Below, one piece after another: positions 11,809 through 21,433 of a DNA stretch of 64,000 nucleotides. The notes under the pieces are model-generated. The model ran no database searches. It saw only the letters and a program-made list of their open reading frames with translations, and had not been told where the DNA came from. The DNA comes from Luidia sarsii (taxonomy: Eukaryota > Echinodermata > Asteroidea > Paxillosida > Luidiidae). Numbering within the stretch: position 1 is the first letter of the stretch; each line of letters begins with the position of its first letter. The position numbers and the translations under genes are program-made. The stretch is from the NCBI GenBank assembly GCA_949987565.1, contig OX465110.1:21037773-21101772 (forward strand), given 5' to 3'.

Positions 11809-12612
11809 TAAATAACATACCTGTATCAATAGGATTCATGTCAGCATAGAAATCTGTAAACAAATTATAAATGTATCAATAATGATTCGGACATTTCATG
11901 CATCAGAATCAGATACACATGTAGTTGATACATGAAGGTTGAAACCCTTTTCTGCATTACATGTACAGTGTGTATACATATATTTGAGGTCTTTCAATCT
12001 TTCAAAAATACATTTACACATAAAAGATTCCATGCTCTGAGAATTGTCAAGGTTGAAATCATTGAAATCATGATTAGATTTGCAGGTACCTTATCAACTC
12101 CAATTGATGTACTTTATTGTCTTACAAGCAGCTTGTGAAATTTAAATGATTAAAAGTTGTATGGCGACAGGTGCAACCATGCAATATTACATAACCCACC
12201 AAATTTAACCAGATTGATTCCATGGTTAATAAATTCTTATGAATGAATGTTAAATTTAGGTTTAGTCCATGCAACCCTATTTAGTACACATTGTATATAT
12301 AGGCTTGGTATCAACTGTTTTCTTGGTTAGCCAAATGTCAGAACAATGTTATAATATATAGGCGGAAGGCCTATTGTTTAATTCACAGGAGCCAGCAGGG
12401 CTGGTACCCGTTATCTTCAGGTATCCAGTACTGTCTATCAGGCACATCTCCCATACATGTACACATTATACCAGTACATATTTACAAGAATATCAACTAG
12501 AATAGTCAATGGGTGGACAGAATCCAGCAGCTTTGTGAGTACGGTAAACTTGTACCTTTTCTCAGAAAGAACAAAGTTAACACTAATTTCAGATTTTCAA
12601 CTTAATTGAATA

Positions 12613-12618
12613 TTTATT
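12613..12618 (-). terminator. Candidate polyadenylation signal of CIMIP1
   Basis: An AATAAA hexamer on the minus strand lies about 480 bp beyond the CIMIP1 stop codon. It is the first such hexamer after the stop and would give a 3' UTR of roughly 0.5 kb. Nothing else supports its use. Confidence 0.4.
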
Positions 12619-13094
12619 TCCTGTTGTTGTTTCTGTTTGTGTGAAGCATATTGTTTGACTGAGTCTAACAAAGAATGTCTGGCTGTTAGGTAGGCTACAT
12701 GTCAGCAGAAATAGGGAGAACATTTGGTACGATATCCAGGAAGACTTCCAGATTTCCGCACAGTCTTTGGAATCGTACGCATACATCTTTGTCTGCACAA
12801 TTTCTAGCCTCCTGGTAACAAACTCAGCAAAGCTGAAGACTTGCTGACAAGGTGCAGTTGGTGATCAGATTGTTTGGGCCACCAAGGATGGACGTCCAAG
12901 CCATTTCAGATTCAGCAATAACTTTGGATATCCAAGAACCCTTGTAGTGATGAATACATGCTGTCTGTAAAGTTGTTGAGCCTCCAGTCCCTTTTGAGTG
13001 AGTCCAATTCTCAGAACCTTTCAATCATTCCTTGTTGGTGTAGGATAGGCCCAGTCACAAGCTCGGCCTTCTTCATGGGAGTTCCCTGCCAGTC

Positions 13095-13352
13095 TTACTC
13101 TATTCCCTCTGATGGCCAGTTGAGCTGTTTAACTAAACCTCCTTTAGGCCTGGCATATGAACCGTATTTCTCAAGTCTGTGTTCAGGATGTGCTGATCTC
13201 CAGCCAATGGTAGAGCTTGTAGTTTGAGGGTATGGCATTGGGGAAGGCAGTACTTTGATGTATCTTGAGATAGGAGTGATAGGAGGCAGGGTCAGAGGTG
13301 GGGGAAGCTCAATCTTCTTCACTTCTCGCTTTTGGAAATCATCTTTCACCAA
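13095..13352 (-). CDS. CIMIP1: CIMIP1 exon 3 (C-terminal 85 residues and stop)
   Basis: The acceptor reads CCTTACAG, and the exon opens in phase 0 with LVKDDFQKREVKKIELP. It continues to a TAA at 13097-13095. It carries the most conserved family blocks: PITPISRYIKVLPSP (residues 75-89), PQTT, IGWRS (100-104) and KQLNWP before a five-residue tail. Proline-rich linkers and aromatic anchors without a globular fold are typical of microtubule inner proteins that thread along tubulin. An 89-codon plus-strand frame over the same bases (12958-13227) is a shadow of this exon. Confidence 0.93.
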   Translation of the reverse strand: MVKDDFQKREVKKIELPPPLTLPPITPISRYIKVLPSPMPYPQTTSSTIGWRSAHPEHRLEKYGSYARPKGGLVKQLNWPSEGIE

Positions 13353-13395
13353 CTGTAAGGACAAAAAGATAAATTATTATCAGTATTACAAATTT

Positions 13396-13466
13396 GCCTT
13401 TGAGAAAGGTCCTGCTAGGATCCAAACATTAATTTTAGTCAGTGAGCAGTTTGCAACATCTTTTAA
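13396..13466 (-). mobile_element. Fold-back repeat, deleted copy beside CIMIP1 exon 3
   Basis: The core is joined directly to the AATTTTAGTCAGTGAGCAGTT end, with the middle of the unit deleted. It lies 44 bp inside intron 2 from the exon 3 acceptor. Confidence 0.7.
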
Positions 13467-15135
13467 AATTGACTTCATGTACCGGTATTAAAATTCTTAT
13501 TGTCTACCTTCTTGGTTCTGTGCTTTGTAAAATGTTTAGCCTGGATCGAGACATCAATATCTCTAACGTTTGAGACACAAGCCAAGTAGGACCTTTCTCT
13601 TGAAAGGACCTGCTAGATCAAAACACTTTTTGAGATACATTTGGTTACACTTGTCAGCACTGTATAATTCTGTGACATTTGATCTCAGAGAGTAATATGG
13701 AAATATACATTGTATAAGTGCAAAACAAAGTGCAAAAATCAAAATTAAGGAGGGCCTGACATTTTTCAAAAATTAATGTCAGGACCAGTGCTCACTTTTT
13801 GTCAATACTGTATTGCTCTGTAGACTTTTATCTACACCATAAATATGAACAGTCCCACTGCTACTGTATATATGGAAGCTGATTCAAAATTTAACGAAAG
13901 AAGAGAGAACGGTTTTGTGAGAGATAATTGATGCTAAGATTGTTGTCATACATGTAGACCACTGTGCCTTTTCTAATCAGACATATTGTCTGTGTCTCTC
14001 ATACCCCATTCTCAATTAAGGCCAATTAATTTGACAGTTGAATGGAAGAAGATAGATGAGTCCCATTACACCCAGATGCACACCAAGCCTTGTCTCTACT
14101 CATCCAAACCAAACAGATGTCCAGACTATTAAAGGGAAGAGATCAAAGGGGAGTTAAGTCCATGGTCTATGGGTTCAGCTGGTTACATTTAATGGATCAC
14201 GCAGAGACAGGTGCCAGTCTCACCCTGGTGTCTAGACTGGACTGAGTCAATAAGTCATTTGTCATATTATATGCACCATATTTGAAATTGGATGGCGTTT
14301 ATTATCCCAGTTGAAGGCTAGCATGCCTGGTATAGCAACTAGGGGTCAACCTTGTCTGCTTCAGATCCAACAGTCACGTTTTAGGTAGTGACCGGTCATG
14401 TAGGCGTGTCATGATGACCATAGGGTTGGTGATTGGGAGGGTGGCACGTTCACACCTTGCCAGGGAAGGAAAACCTTTCAAGGGAAAAGAGAAATGTGAC
14501 CATCCTGTTTGTAACTGCCGACGAGGAATGTGAGAAAAGCCAGACAATTTGGAGCATTGTTCTAAATGTTTATGTCCAGAGAACTTGATCAATCTATGCC
14601 AGTGAAAACATCTTTGTGAAGGCCCAGTGTCCAGGTCAATGTTGAAATTACTCTTGTGTTTCTTGGACACAAATGTTTTGACCAAGACCATTCCCTCATC
14701 AAGTATCCCCATCCACACTTATTCAAATTTATAAAAAAAAATTGGCAGGTCTCACAAAGTTGCAATTTGCATCCACTGAAACTATTTTGGACTTTTATCA
14801 GTCTTGTAATTGAGTCAGGGATTTTTTTTTATTGCATTGCAACATTTCTGCTTTGCACCTAAAAAGGGCTGGTTGTTAGATTTCAGTTTCCCCAAACATT
14901 ACCTTGGAATATTCAAGTTATGCATGTATACATGGCTATGACTGGTTTGTTTTTGACTTGGTGTAAGCAGGGAATGGTAATTGTATGCGAGTCATTTACA
15001 ATAAGACGAGGGGCATGAATGGTCAGCAACTGAACCATAAATGACAAACTAGTTAACAGATGACTGTCCTACATGTAAATAGGCAGGGCATGTGAAATTT
15101 GTACAATTTATGAACAAGACAATTATTCAAAAGTA

Positions 15136-15302
15136 ATATGCAAAAATGCAAAAATGTTGCAAACTTCTTTGTACTGACTAAAATTACCAAAAGGTGAATA
15201 TTTTATCAAAATTGGTTTCAAACCAAGCAAGACCTTTCTCAAAAGCAGAAAGGTCCTGCTACAATAAAAATGTCAGGCCCTCCACATTTTTATAAAATGT
15301 AA
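15136..15302. mobile_element. Fold-back repeat, paired copy
   Basis: A plus half runs into an inverted core at AGCAAGACCTTTCTCAAAAGC and AGAAAGGTCCTGCT. Confidence 0.7.
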
Positions 15303-15505
15303 AAATGCTGATACAGAAAAAGGACTCCGCTTAAAATTTTATGGAGAGAAATGGCTTGGAATTCCAACCGTTCCTCATTGAATGTTCATATCTAAAGAGC
15401 TGTGGTGTGATTCCGATGGTTGGAAATCATATTTCATCCAAATGAAGTACTTGTTTTTGAGGTACATACCAATATGACAGCTATTTTGCTGGCAGGCAAG
15501 CTCAT

Positions 15506-15540
15506 TGATTGATTGATTGATTTATTTATTTATTAATTGA
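15506..15540. repeat. ATTG/ATTT tetranucleotide repeat, possible LINE 3' end
   Basis: Units of GATT give way to TTTA. On the minus strand this follows a short AT-rich tail, as at the ends of CR1/L2-type elements. No reverse transcriptase motif is visible nearby. Confidence 0.4.
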
Positions 15541-16094
15541 CGTCTTCTTTAATGAGAGTAAGCTCCATCAGTGCACAGCACTGCTTTCCATTGTCATTAA
15601 TATTATGTATAAAAAATACATTGAAATTCTTCCTGGCCTTGCGAGCAATCACACATAAAGATAAAAAGATAATAAAAGATAAAGATAAAAAGGTAATCTG
15701 AAAGATTTATTTGACTTTTAGATATTGGAAACAGGAAAACATCAGAATAATTCTGACAGCAGTTATTTTGGGGTGTTAAATTTACAGACTTCATGAATTG
15801 AATAGAGCGCCCTCGTTCTTCCAAAATTATTCCAGCAAGTCTGAAGATGTTCTGTTTTGCCTTGAGTGTTGAAGGAGCACAGACTTTAGGTTGGAGGAAG
15901 ACGGAAATAAGAAGCGACAACATGGGTGAGGATTCAATTTGTGATGTCAAGAGAAGTGGTGGTAAGAGTCGTCCTTACTTGTATCCTGTTATGATTTGAC
16001 GGCAGGAATCTTTGAAGCTCTCAGACTAGCTTGAAGCACCATCTCTCACCTCTACTCCTCACCCTCAGTCCCTTGGGTCTCCTAGTTTCCTCAC

Positions 16095-16199
16095 CTTAAC
16101 CAGAGTGCCCTGCATGAGCTGACTCTCCCTCCCCCTGATTACAAGAAAGGTTCCTGACTCTGTCTTGCGGAACCCAGCCATCCTTAATGACTGTCTGAG
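16095..16199 (-). CDS. Candidate in-frame cassette exon of CIMIP1
   Basis: This 105-nt minus-strand segment is bounded by a CCCCTACAG acceptor and a GTGAGG donor. It is open in phase 0 on both sides, so it could be included between exons 2 and 3 without breaking the frame. It would add 35 residues beginning LRQSLRMAGFRKTESGTFL. The segment is more GC-rich than its surroundings. Against it, the intron separating it from exon 2 would be only 53 nt, in a gene whose other introns are kilobases long, and the vertebrate protein as I know it has no such insert. It may be an alternative exon, a taxon-specific insertion or chance. Confidence 0.3.
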
Positions 16200-16252
16200 C
16201 TGTAGGGGATGTCTGAGAGGAAGCAGGACCATAAACAGGTTGTGGTACTTAC

Positions 16253-16334
16253 ATCTTTGTAACTCGTCCTGAGGAAGCCCCAGTCATGTGGCCATCTTCT
16301 GGCAGCGTCTATTTCATACTTAATGTGGCCCTTC
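16253..16334 (-). CDS. CIMIP1: CIMIP1 exon 2 (WPxxWGFL block)
   Basis: The exon is 82 nt. Its first base completes Trp24 from exon 1, and 27 codons follow, ending in phase 0 at an Asp codon directly before GTAAGT. The acceptor is a short pyrimidine-containing tract ending TTTTAG. The encoded segment includes RRWPHDWGFLRTSYKD, which is the most recognisable part of the family's N-terminal half (residues 37-51). The reading phase on both sides agrees with exons 1 and 3. No stop occurs in the frame used. Confidence 0.92.
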
Positions 16335-16448
16335 CTAAAAGCACAGAGGATATGAAAACAAAAATATATAAACTATTAGTGATGGCTACTACCATTTATT
16401 CTCATAATTACACAAAGTTGACTGATGGAACCTTTACTTGAGTAATAA

Positions 16449-16612
16449 GCAAACATGTTGCAAACGTCATACTGACTAAATTTACCAACATGTAAATCTC
16501 AAAAATTAGGAGGGGTTTACATTTTAATCCTAGCAGGACCTTTCTCAAAGACAGATTCTATGTCTTTGAAAAAAGTCCTGTTAGGATCCAAATGTGGGGC
16601 CCTCATATTTTA
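16449..16612. mobile_element. Fold-back repeat, paired copy
   Basis: Two half elements meet head to head around AAAGACAGATTCTATGTCTTT. Both GATCC-type cores are present. Confidence 0.75.
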
Positions 16613-17459
16613 GTTTTATACATTTAATTAAAATTAATGGATTTTAAATTAATGGATTGATAAATTGGCAAAGAAAACTTTGACTGGGCCCAAAAATGAA
16701 CAAAAGTATTGTTACAACTCATGATTATTGCTGTAATATGGGGAGCCTTTTTCTTCATCTGCAACTGACTGCACACAAGGAGAAGGATGGTAAACATCAC
16801 TGTCAAGTTTAATCTAAAATGCTCATTTTTTACATGTTTGATGAAAAAAGCACACAATAAAGCACCAATCCAACATTACTCATCAATAACACTACCCAGG
16901 TGCTCATTTCAATGTGTATTTGTTCATCTGAACTGCGAATGTGTCCTTGGGAAGGATGATAACATCTTATTCTGCACCTTGAAGAAATACTGTAACGATG
17001 ATGAGAATTCCAGAAATCAATCACTTGCATAAAGCTACGAGAGCATTTGCGTAAACAGACACGAGCATATCACTTCCAACCATGTGCTTTTCATATGAGG
17101 CAAACAGATTGAAGCAATTACCTGGTATATAAATGTAATACCAAGTTTTAAGGACAACACTTTGAGTGTTGGCCTTGTTTCGGAGAACTAACGAGAGTTA
17201 CAGAAGGAAAGGTCAAGATGGTTGATCATCCAGGTTGGATGATACAAGTTATTTTAAGGTAAGTAAAAGGGAAGTATGAACAGGGACCTGCATAGAGGAA
17301 GAATCCGTCTCAGTTTGACCTCTGGTGATGCAGGGTGAAATTTAAGAAGGGCAACGAAACATTGATACAGGTGCAGGATCTTCCTTGAAGTGTGACATCC
17401 ATCTGGGAAACCAAGTCTAAACCAAACTGTCTTCTTGCCAGCCAGTATTCATCTGCCCA

Positions 17460-17730
17460 AAATGTTTGGATCCTAGCAGGACCATTCTCAAAGGCAGAAT
17501 GTTTGGATCCTAGCAGGACCTTTCTTAAAGGCAGGATCTTTGGATCCTAGCAGGACCTTTCTCAAAGGCAGCATTTTGACTCAATATTTTTGAGTGATAT
17601 ACACAAACACTGCAAACTGCTTACTGACTAAAATTACCAAAATACAAATCTCAAAATTTAGTGGGTCTGACATTTCGATCCTACCAAGACCTTTCAAAAA
17701 GGCAGAGTCAATATTTTTGAGATTTGCATT
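17460..17730 (+). mobile_element. Fold-back repeat with triplicated core
   Basis: Three tandem copies of the GGATCCTAGCAGGACC core segment (about 36-bp spacing, 17466-17575) precede a near full-length half element (17589-17730). This shows local tandem expansion of one end. Confidence 0.75.
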
Positions 17731-18376
17731 TCAGTCATTGAATTCAGTTTACATTATCCATCTCAGTTTATTACAGGTTTCCTTCAAGGGGTTGCCACAA
17801 AATTACCAACTTTCACTTGTGGACTGGTAAGAGTAGGACACATACTTGAAGTGAACCAGTCACTTCTTTGACACATGTTGGCCTGGGGTCCAGCTAGTCA
17901 AGGGAAGTGATTCATTTAGAGTCATTCATTTGCTTTCACAGACTAGGATTCTCTCCATGCTGCTACTGAACATTGGGAAGTGCGCTGATCAAACGGTTAT
18001 ATTGTGTTTTGCCGTGAGACTTTTAGTAGGATTTGAAACGGCCCATATGGGACATTATATTTTGCTTGTCATCATTTTAACAAACAATTGTAATTGTCAA
18101 TACTATTCCATAATCATACTTTGTATATTTTCAGTGATTCAGACAAAATGAAGTTGATAATTTATGTACCGGTACTTAAGAAAGTTTTCTAGTTATGAAT
18201 AAAAAGACACCTGTGTCAACATACATGCAAATTGAAAATGTAATAGATCAGTTTTTCAAATTGCTTACTAACAAACAAGATTTTGGATACACTCTTTGTC
18301 CTTTGTTTCTCATCCGTGTCCTATTCACTCTCTCCCCCCTGCCTTCGTGTACATGTATCTGTTTTGTCCTTGTCAC

Positions 18377-18486
18377 TCTGCCTTTGAGAAAGGTCCTGCT
18401 AGGATAGAAACGTCAGGCCCACTAAATTTTAGATTTACTTTTTGGTAACTTTAGTCAGTAAGCAGTTTGCAACATTTTTGTATATC
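18377..18486 (-). mobile_element. Fold-back repeat, well-preserved half element
   Basis: The whole half unit is present from CTGCCTTTGAGAAAGG to GCAACATTTTTGTAT. It is among the best copies for deriving a consensus. Confidence 0.8.
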
Positions 18487-18977
18487 ACAAATTGGAAATG
18501 TTTGGAGACCTGATGGATTTTCTCTGGATCAAAACATCAGGCTCTCTGACTTTCAAGAAGAATTGCACTTAATGATGATTGAATCTATTTATTTCAAAAG
18601 GAAGATGCTTTGTTTCTTTCACCTCCTTATTGCAAATGATGGATGCCACCTTGTGTTGGCTCTTCTCATGTCTGACCAGTCACTGATGATAAATGGGGGC
18701 TTTTACATTTTCACTGCGGCATTTTATTTATTTATAGGTGTATTATTTAAAAAGGACAATTTGCAATTGCTTTGGTCATTGTGATGGCTGTCTGCATTTG
18801 TACCCTGGAGGGGAACCTGAGAAGTACAAGACCTGAGCAATAAATCAAATGTCAGTCTGGGATGGTTTATCGCTGAGATACCCCAGGCATAGTGACGGTA
18901 CTCAGAGGTTTCCAAGTTTTCAACCAAGGAGATCCAACTGACTTTCAAGGACCATACATGGACCAAATGTTGTTAAT

Positions 18978-19147
18978 TATGAAAATCTCAAAATGGCCAA
19001 AGGCCCATGCCATTTCAATCCTAGCAGGACCTTTCTCAAAGGCCTTTGAGAAAGGTCCTGCTAGGATCGAAACGTCAGACCAACTAAATTTTGAGATTTG
19101 CATTTTGGTGATTTTAGTCAGTAAGCAGCTTGCAACATGTGTGTAAA
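18978..19147. mobile_element. Fold-back repeat, complete paired copy
   Basis: The two halves meet at CTCAAAGGCCTTTGAG, a perfect inverted centre with no spacer. This shows the full hairpin form of the family. Confidence 0.85.
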
Positions 19148-19293
19148 TCAATTATGAATATAATGACTGGAAAAATAGTTGACTGATACCAGATTTCATG
19201 AGAAATATTTCTTATCTAGAATTTGTGATCTTTAGGCACATTGGAATTGGAGCCATGGGAATTTGATAGTCCAGTAAAACAAGTACATAGGAT

Positions 19294-19581
19294 TGTTGGT
19301 CATTTTGTATCCAAGTCACTTCGTACCTGGGGCACAATGAAATCATTTTTTTTTGGGGGGGGAACCATCTATCTTAAAAACCCTGTTTATCTGAATATTT
19401 CTTGAATGGAGCTGCTCCTGATGACCTACATGAACTGATGCAATGACCCTGTTTACAAAGCTGTCTGGTTGTGCCAGAGCATCACAATGGGACTTGGTGT
19501 CAAAAATGACCTAGGTATGAATTGACTTGTTCAATTGGCATGAACATTTGGGTATGAAGTGACTTGGGTACAAAATGATCT
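19294..19581. mobile_element. MITE-like element with about 40-bp inverted ends
   Basis: CATTTTGTATCCAAGTCACT near the left end pairs with AGTGACTTGGGTACAAAATG at the right. The interior includes GGGGGGGG and a second partial copy of the end (19511-19530). It is inside CIMIP1 intron 1 and has no coding content. Confidence 0.6.
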
Positions 19582-19624
19582 GCTACGGTATAGAGAAGGT
19601 TCCAATATATAAGTTGTGGTGACC

Positions 19625-19668
19625 GTAACCCTCATCCTCCCGAAGGTCAGGAGGATGAGGGTTAAGTT
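19625..19668. repeat. Small inverted repeat
   Basis: AACCCTCATCCTCC pairs with GGAGGATGAGGGTT around a short GAAGGTCA spacer. Confidence 0.85.
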
Positions 19669-19839
19669 TACTGCAACTGTCAATTCATCAGAATAATGTT
19701 CCAACGTTTTGTCAAATTTACTCAACTGAAACATTCACATGTTTGTTGTTATGTTATGCGAACAGTTCATGAGATAACAATAAATGAATAGTGACTTAAT
19801 AATACCTTTGTATTTAGTCTTGGTTTGTGGAAATGAATT

Positions 19840-20620
19840 TGAGTCAACTCGTACCCATGCAAACTCGTGCCCAACCAACTCGTACCCGCGCCAACTCGTG
19901 CCCGCGCCAACTCGTACCCTCGCCAACTCGTACCCGCGCCAACTCGTACCCGCGCCAACTCGTACCCGCGCCAACTCGTGCTCGTGATTAAGTTTGCTAT
20001 TAAAATTAATAAATTATTTTAAGGTCAAACAATTAAAGGAAAACTGACTGGGAACGTTTTTAATTTTTTTTTAATAGTCGACTATTCTTTGCCGTGGTGG
20101 GGGCGCCAGTCAGAAGTATTAACCTAGATCTGCCGTATATCTCCAGGGATCTCGCCCCCGCTTTCATTCGATACGCACAACAATAATGTTGCAAACCTGG
20201 CTACAGCAGTCGGGCAATTGTTTTGCGTATCGAATGAAAGTGGGGGCGAGATCCCTGGAGATATGGGACCGCCACCATCCAAAGGGCTGGATAGCTCAGA
20301 TGGTAGAGCGCGGGTACGGTAATCCAGAGGTCTCGGGTTTGTGTCCCGGTTCAGTCAAAGTTTTCTTTCAAAAAAATAAATTATTTTGTTTGCTCCTTGG
20401 TTGTTAAAATGTGTCCATTTTGTTTTATTTTGTCCAAGTGATGACACAATTTTTAAATTGACTACAAAAATTATTTTATGTGAGCACGAGTTGGCTCGGG
20501 TACGAGTTGGTGCGGGTACGAGTTGGCACGGGTACGAGTTGGCACGGGTACGAGTTGACCAAAATGGGCACGAGTCGGTCAGAGTACGAGTTTGTTTGGG
20601 TACGAGTTGACCTGTTCCCG
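19840..20620. mobile_element. Composite with inverted 16-bp arrays and an inner inverted repeat
   Basis: The left array (19846-19982) has about nine units of CAACTCGTACCCGCGC, many spaced 16 bp apart. The right array (20482-20612) carries the same unit inverted (GGTACGAGTTGG). Between them lies a 41-bp inverted repeat (20137-20177 and 20224-20264, one mismatch, ATATCTCCAGGGATCTCGCC onward), and a SINE head follows. Tandem repeats as terminal inverted arms recall Foldback-type elements. No coding sequence is seen. Confidence 0.7.
20281..20372 (+). repeat. tRNA-derived SINE copy inside the composite
   Basis: GGATAGCTCAGATGGTAGAGCG is a near-ideal A box and D arm. The T-arm region TCGGGTTTGTGTCCCGG is a decayed B box, and AGTCAAAGTTTTCTTTC is the family tail. 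The acceptor stem does not close, so it is not a working tRNA. Confidence 0.75.
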
Positions 20621-21219
20621 TGGAAATGATCAAATGATCAAGAATGAAAGTACATGTCTTTGGTGGAGAATTTAAAACTCAGAGGCCCTTTTATTGATCT
20701 TAATTTTCATTCCTTCATTCTCATCATTACGACTGATTGCATGATGGTGAGTTATGCACATAAACAACATGGTCTGTCCTAACTCATTGAATCAAGAATT
20801 GTAAAGAAAATTGTAAGGTTTTGTGAAATCCACCCTAGACTCTTCCTCTCTTTCTTTGTCTTTTTTTTTCCAATCCACTATTCCAAGTTTCCAAGGCCTA
20901 ATGTTTCTAAGAAGTCTTAATTATAATCCTGTTCCTTAAAAACAATCATTAAAAAGGATACACATGAACAGGAAATCTTGAGCAAAACACTTCCACTACC
21001 TCATTGTGGAAAATAATTTGTTTACCTGCAAGGCAATAACAGACAGTCGAGTCCTTGATAAAACACATCAGCCTTTAATTTAATTGAAGACTCCAGATTG
21101 GATAAGATTCGACCTAACTGTTTCAACATGGCCACAACACAAGATTACCGTTTACTATTTTGCCTCAGCACAAAAGCCATTACGTGAACAAAGAGCGATT
21201 GGACTGACTTTTTACTCAC

Positions 21220-21290
21220 CAAATTTGATCGTTGGCTACAGAATTGAGCCCCGCAACTGCCTTACCAATAGCCGGTCGCGCCTCCGTCAT
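21220..21290 (-). CDS. CIMIP1: CIMIP1 exon 1 (start codon to split Trp24)
   Basis: The ATG is at 21290-21288 and 23 full codons follow, reading MTEARPAIGK then AVAGLNSVANDQI. The exon ends with the first two bases of a Trp codon, followed by a GTGAGT donor (minus strand, plus coordinates 21219-21214). The Asp-Gln-Ile-Trp end matches the Asp-Glu-Ile-Trp block that precedes the first splice junction region in relatives. This start is chosen because it is the only ATG in the open frame and gives the family's usual N-terminal length. An internal GTAAGG within the exon is an alternative donor, but it leaves phase 1 and breaks the frame into exon 2. Confidence 0.88.
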
Positions 21291-21419
21291 CTCGCCTTCT
21301 CTTTTACTTCACAATCAGAAATAAAGTTACTCCGAAAACTAGGAAAACTGTTGTAATGAAGAGAAAACGATCAACACACGATGAATATGGCGACTTCCAA
21401 ACAAACCTAGGCTGCACCT

Positions 21420-21433
21420 GTAGTCATGGGAAC
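21420..21433. promoter_or_regulatory. RFX X-box-like site upstream of CIMIP1
   Basis: The sequence GTAGTCATGGGAAC fits the RFX X-box (GTNRYC-AT-RGNAAC), with two half-sites and a 2-bp spacer. It sits 130 bp upstream of the CIMIP1 ATG, within the distance at which X-boxes act in ciliary genes. RFX factors, often with FOXJ1, drive motile-cilium genes, so site and gene agree. The match was made by eye. Confidence 0.6.

Larger units (their letters stand above)
8895..12612. other. Non-coding region between the gap and CIMIP1
   Basis: The span holds SINE remnants, two fold-back repeat copies, a 41-bp palindrome and AT-rich DNA. CpG-bearing sequence at 8895-9225 ends in an ATG-containing segment followed by GGTAAGTG (donor at 9219), which could be a first exon but has no partner. 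The stretch 10560-10860 contains repeated TCCAGTGGAAA and CTCGGTTA motifs in both orientations, suggesting another decayed transposon. Confidence 0.5.
13565..16094. other. CIMIP1 intron 2, main part
   Basis: The intron contains a scrambled fold-back copy near 13570-13770, a paired copy at 15.1-15.3 kb, ATTG/ATTT repeats and an AT-rich block. A 114-codon minus frame (14374-14718) and a 115-codon minus frame (15603-15950) have ordinary composition but no recognisable domain or matching splice phase, so I do not call them genes. The TTAATTAATAAATAAATAAAT-type sequence at 15505-15540 resembles the short-repeat 3' end of a CR1/L2-like LINE. Confidence 0.5.
13095..21290 (-). other. CIMIP1: CIMIP1 (C20orf85/LLC1) homologue, complete three-exon gene
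   Basis: Joining 21290-21220, 16334-16253 and 13352-13095 on the minus strand gives one uninterrupted frame of 136 codons plus a stop, very close to the length I recall for the vertebrate protein (137). The join restores a split Trp codon (TG|G), and the second junction is phase 0. All four splice sites fit the GT-AG rule. The family resemblance rests on conserved blocks: a DxIW motif at residues 21-24, WPxxWGFL near 38-45, a YIKVxPSP block near 82-89, PQTT at 93-96, IGWRS at 100-104 and a C-terminal WP near 130-131. CIMIP1 is a small protein of the inner wall of axonemal doublet microtubules in motile cilia. The introns are 4.9 and 2.9 kb and hold repeats. Identification is from remembered family sequence, not from a search; I am confident of it. 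Confidence 0.9.

Noticed and set aside
12958..13227. 89-codon plus-strand frame with Cys-rich end
   Set aside because: It overlaps CIMIP1 exon 3 antisense, and the minus strand carries the recognisable protein.
14374..14718. 114-codon minus-strand frame in CIMIP1 intron 2
   Set aside because: No domain, repeat match or usable splice phase, and length alone is not enough in this sequence.
20281..20372. Functional tRNA gene
   Set aside because: The A box is good, but the acceptor stem does not close and the B box is decayed. The sequence has the SINE family tail.
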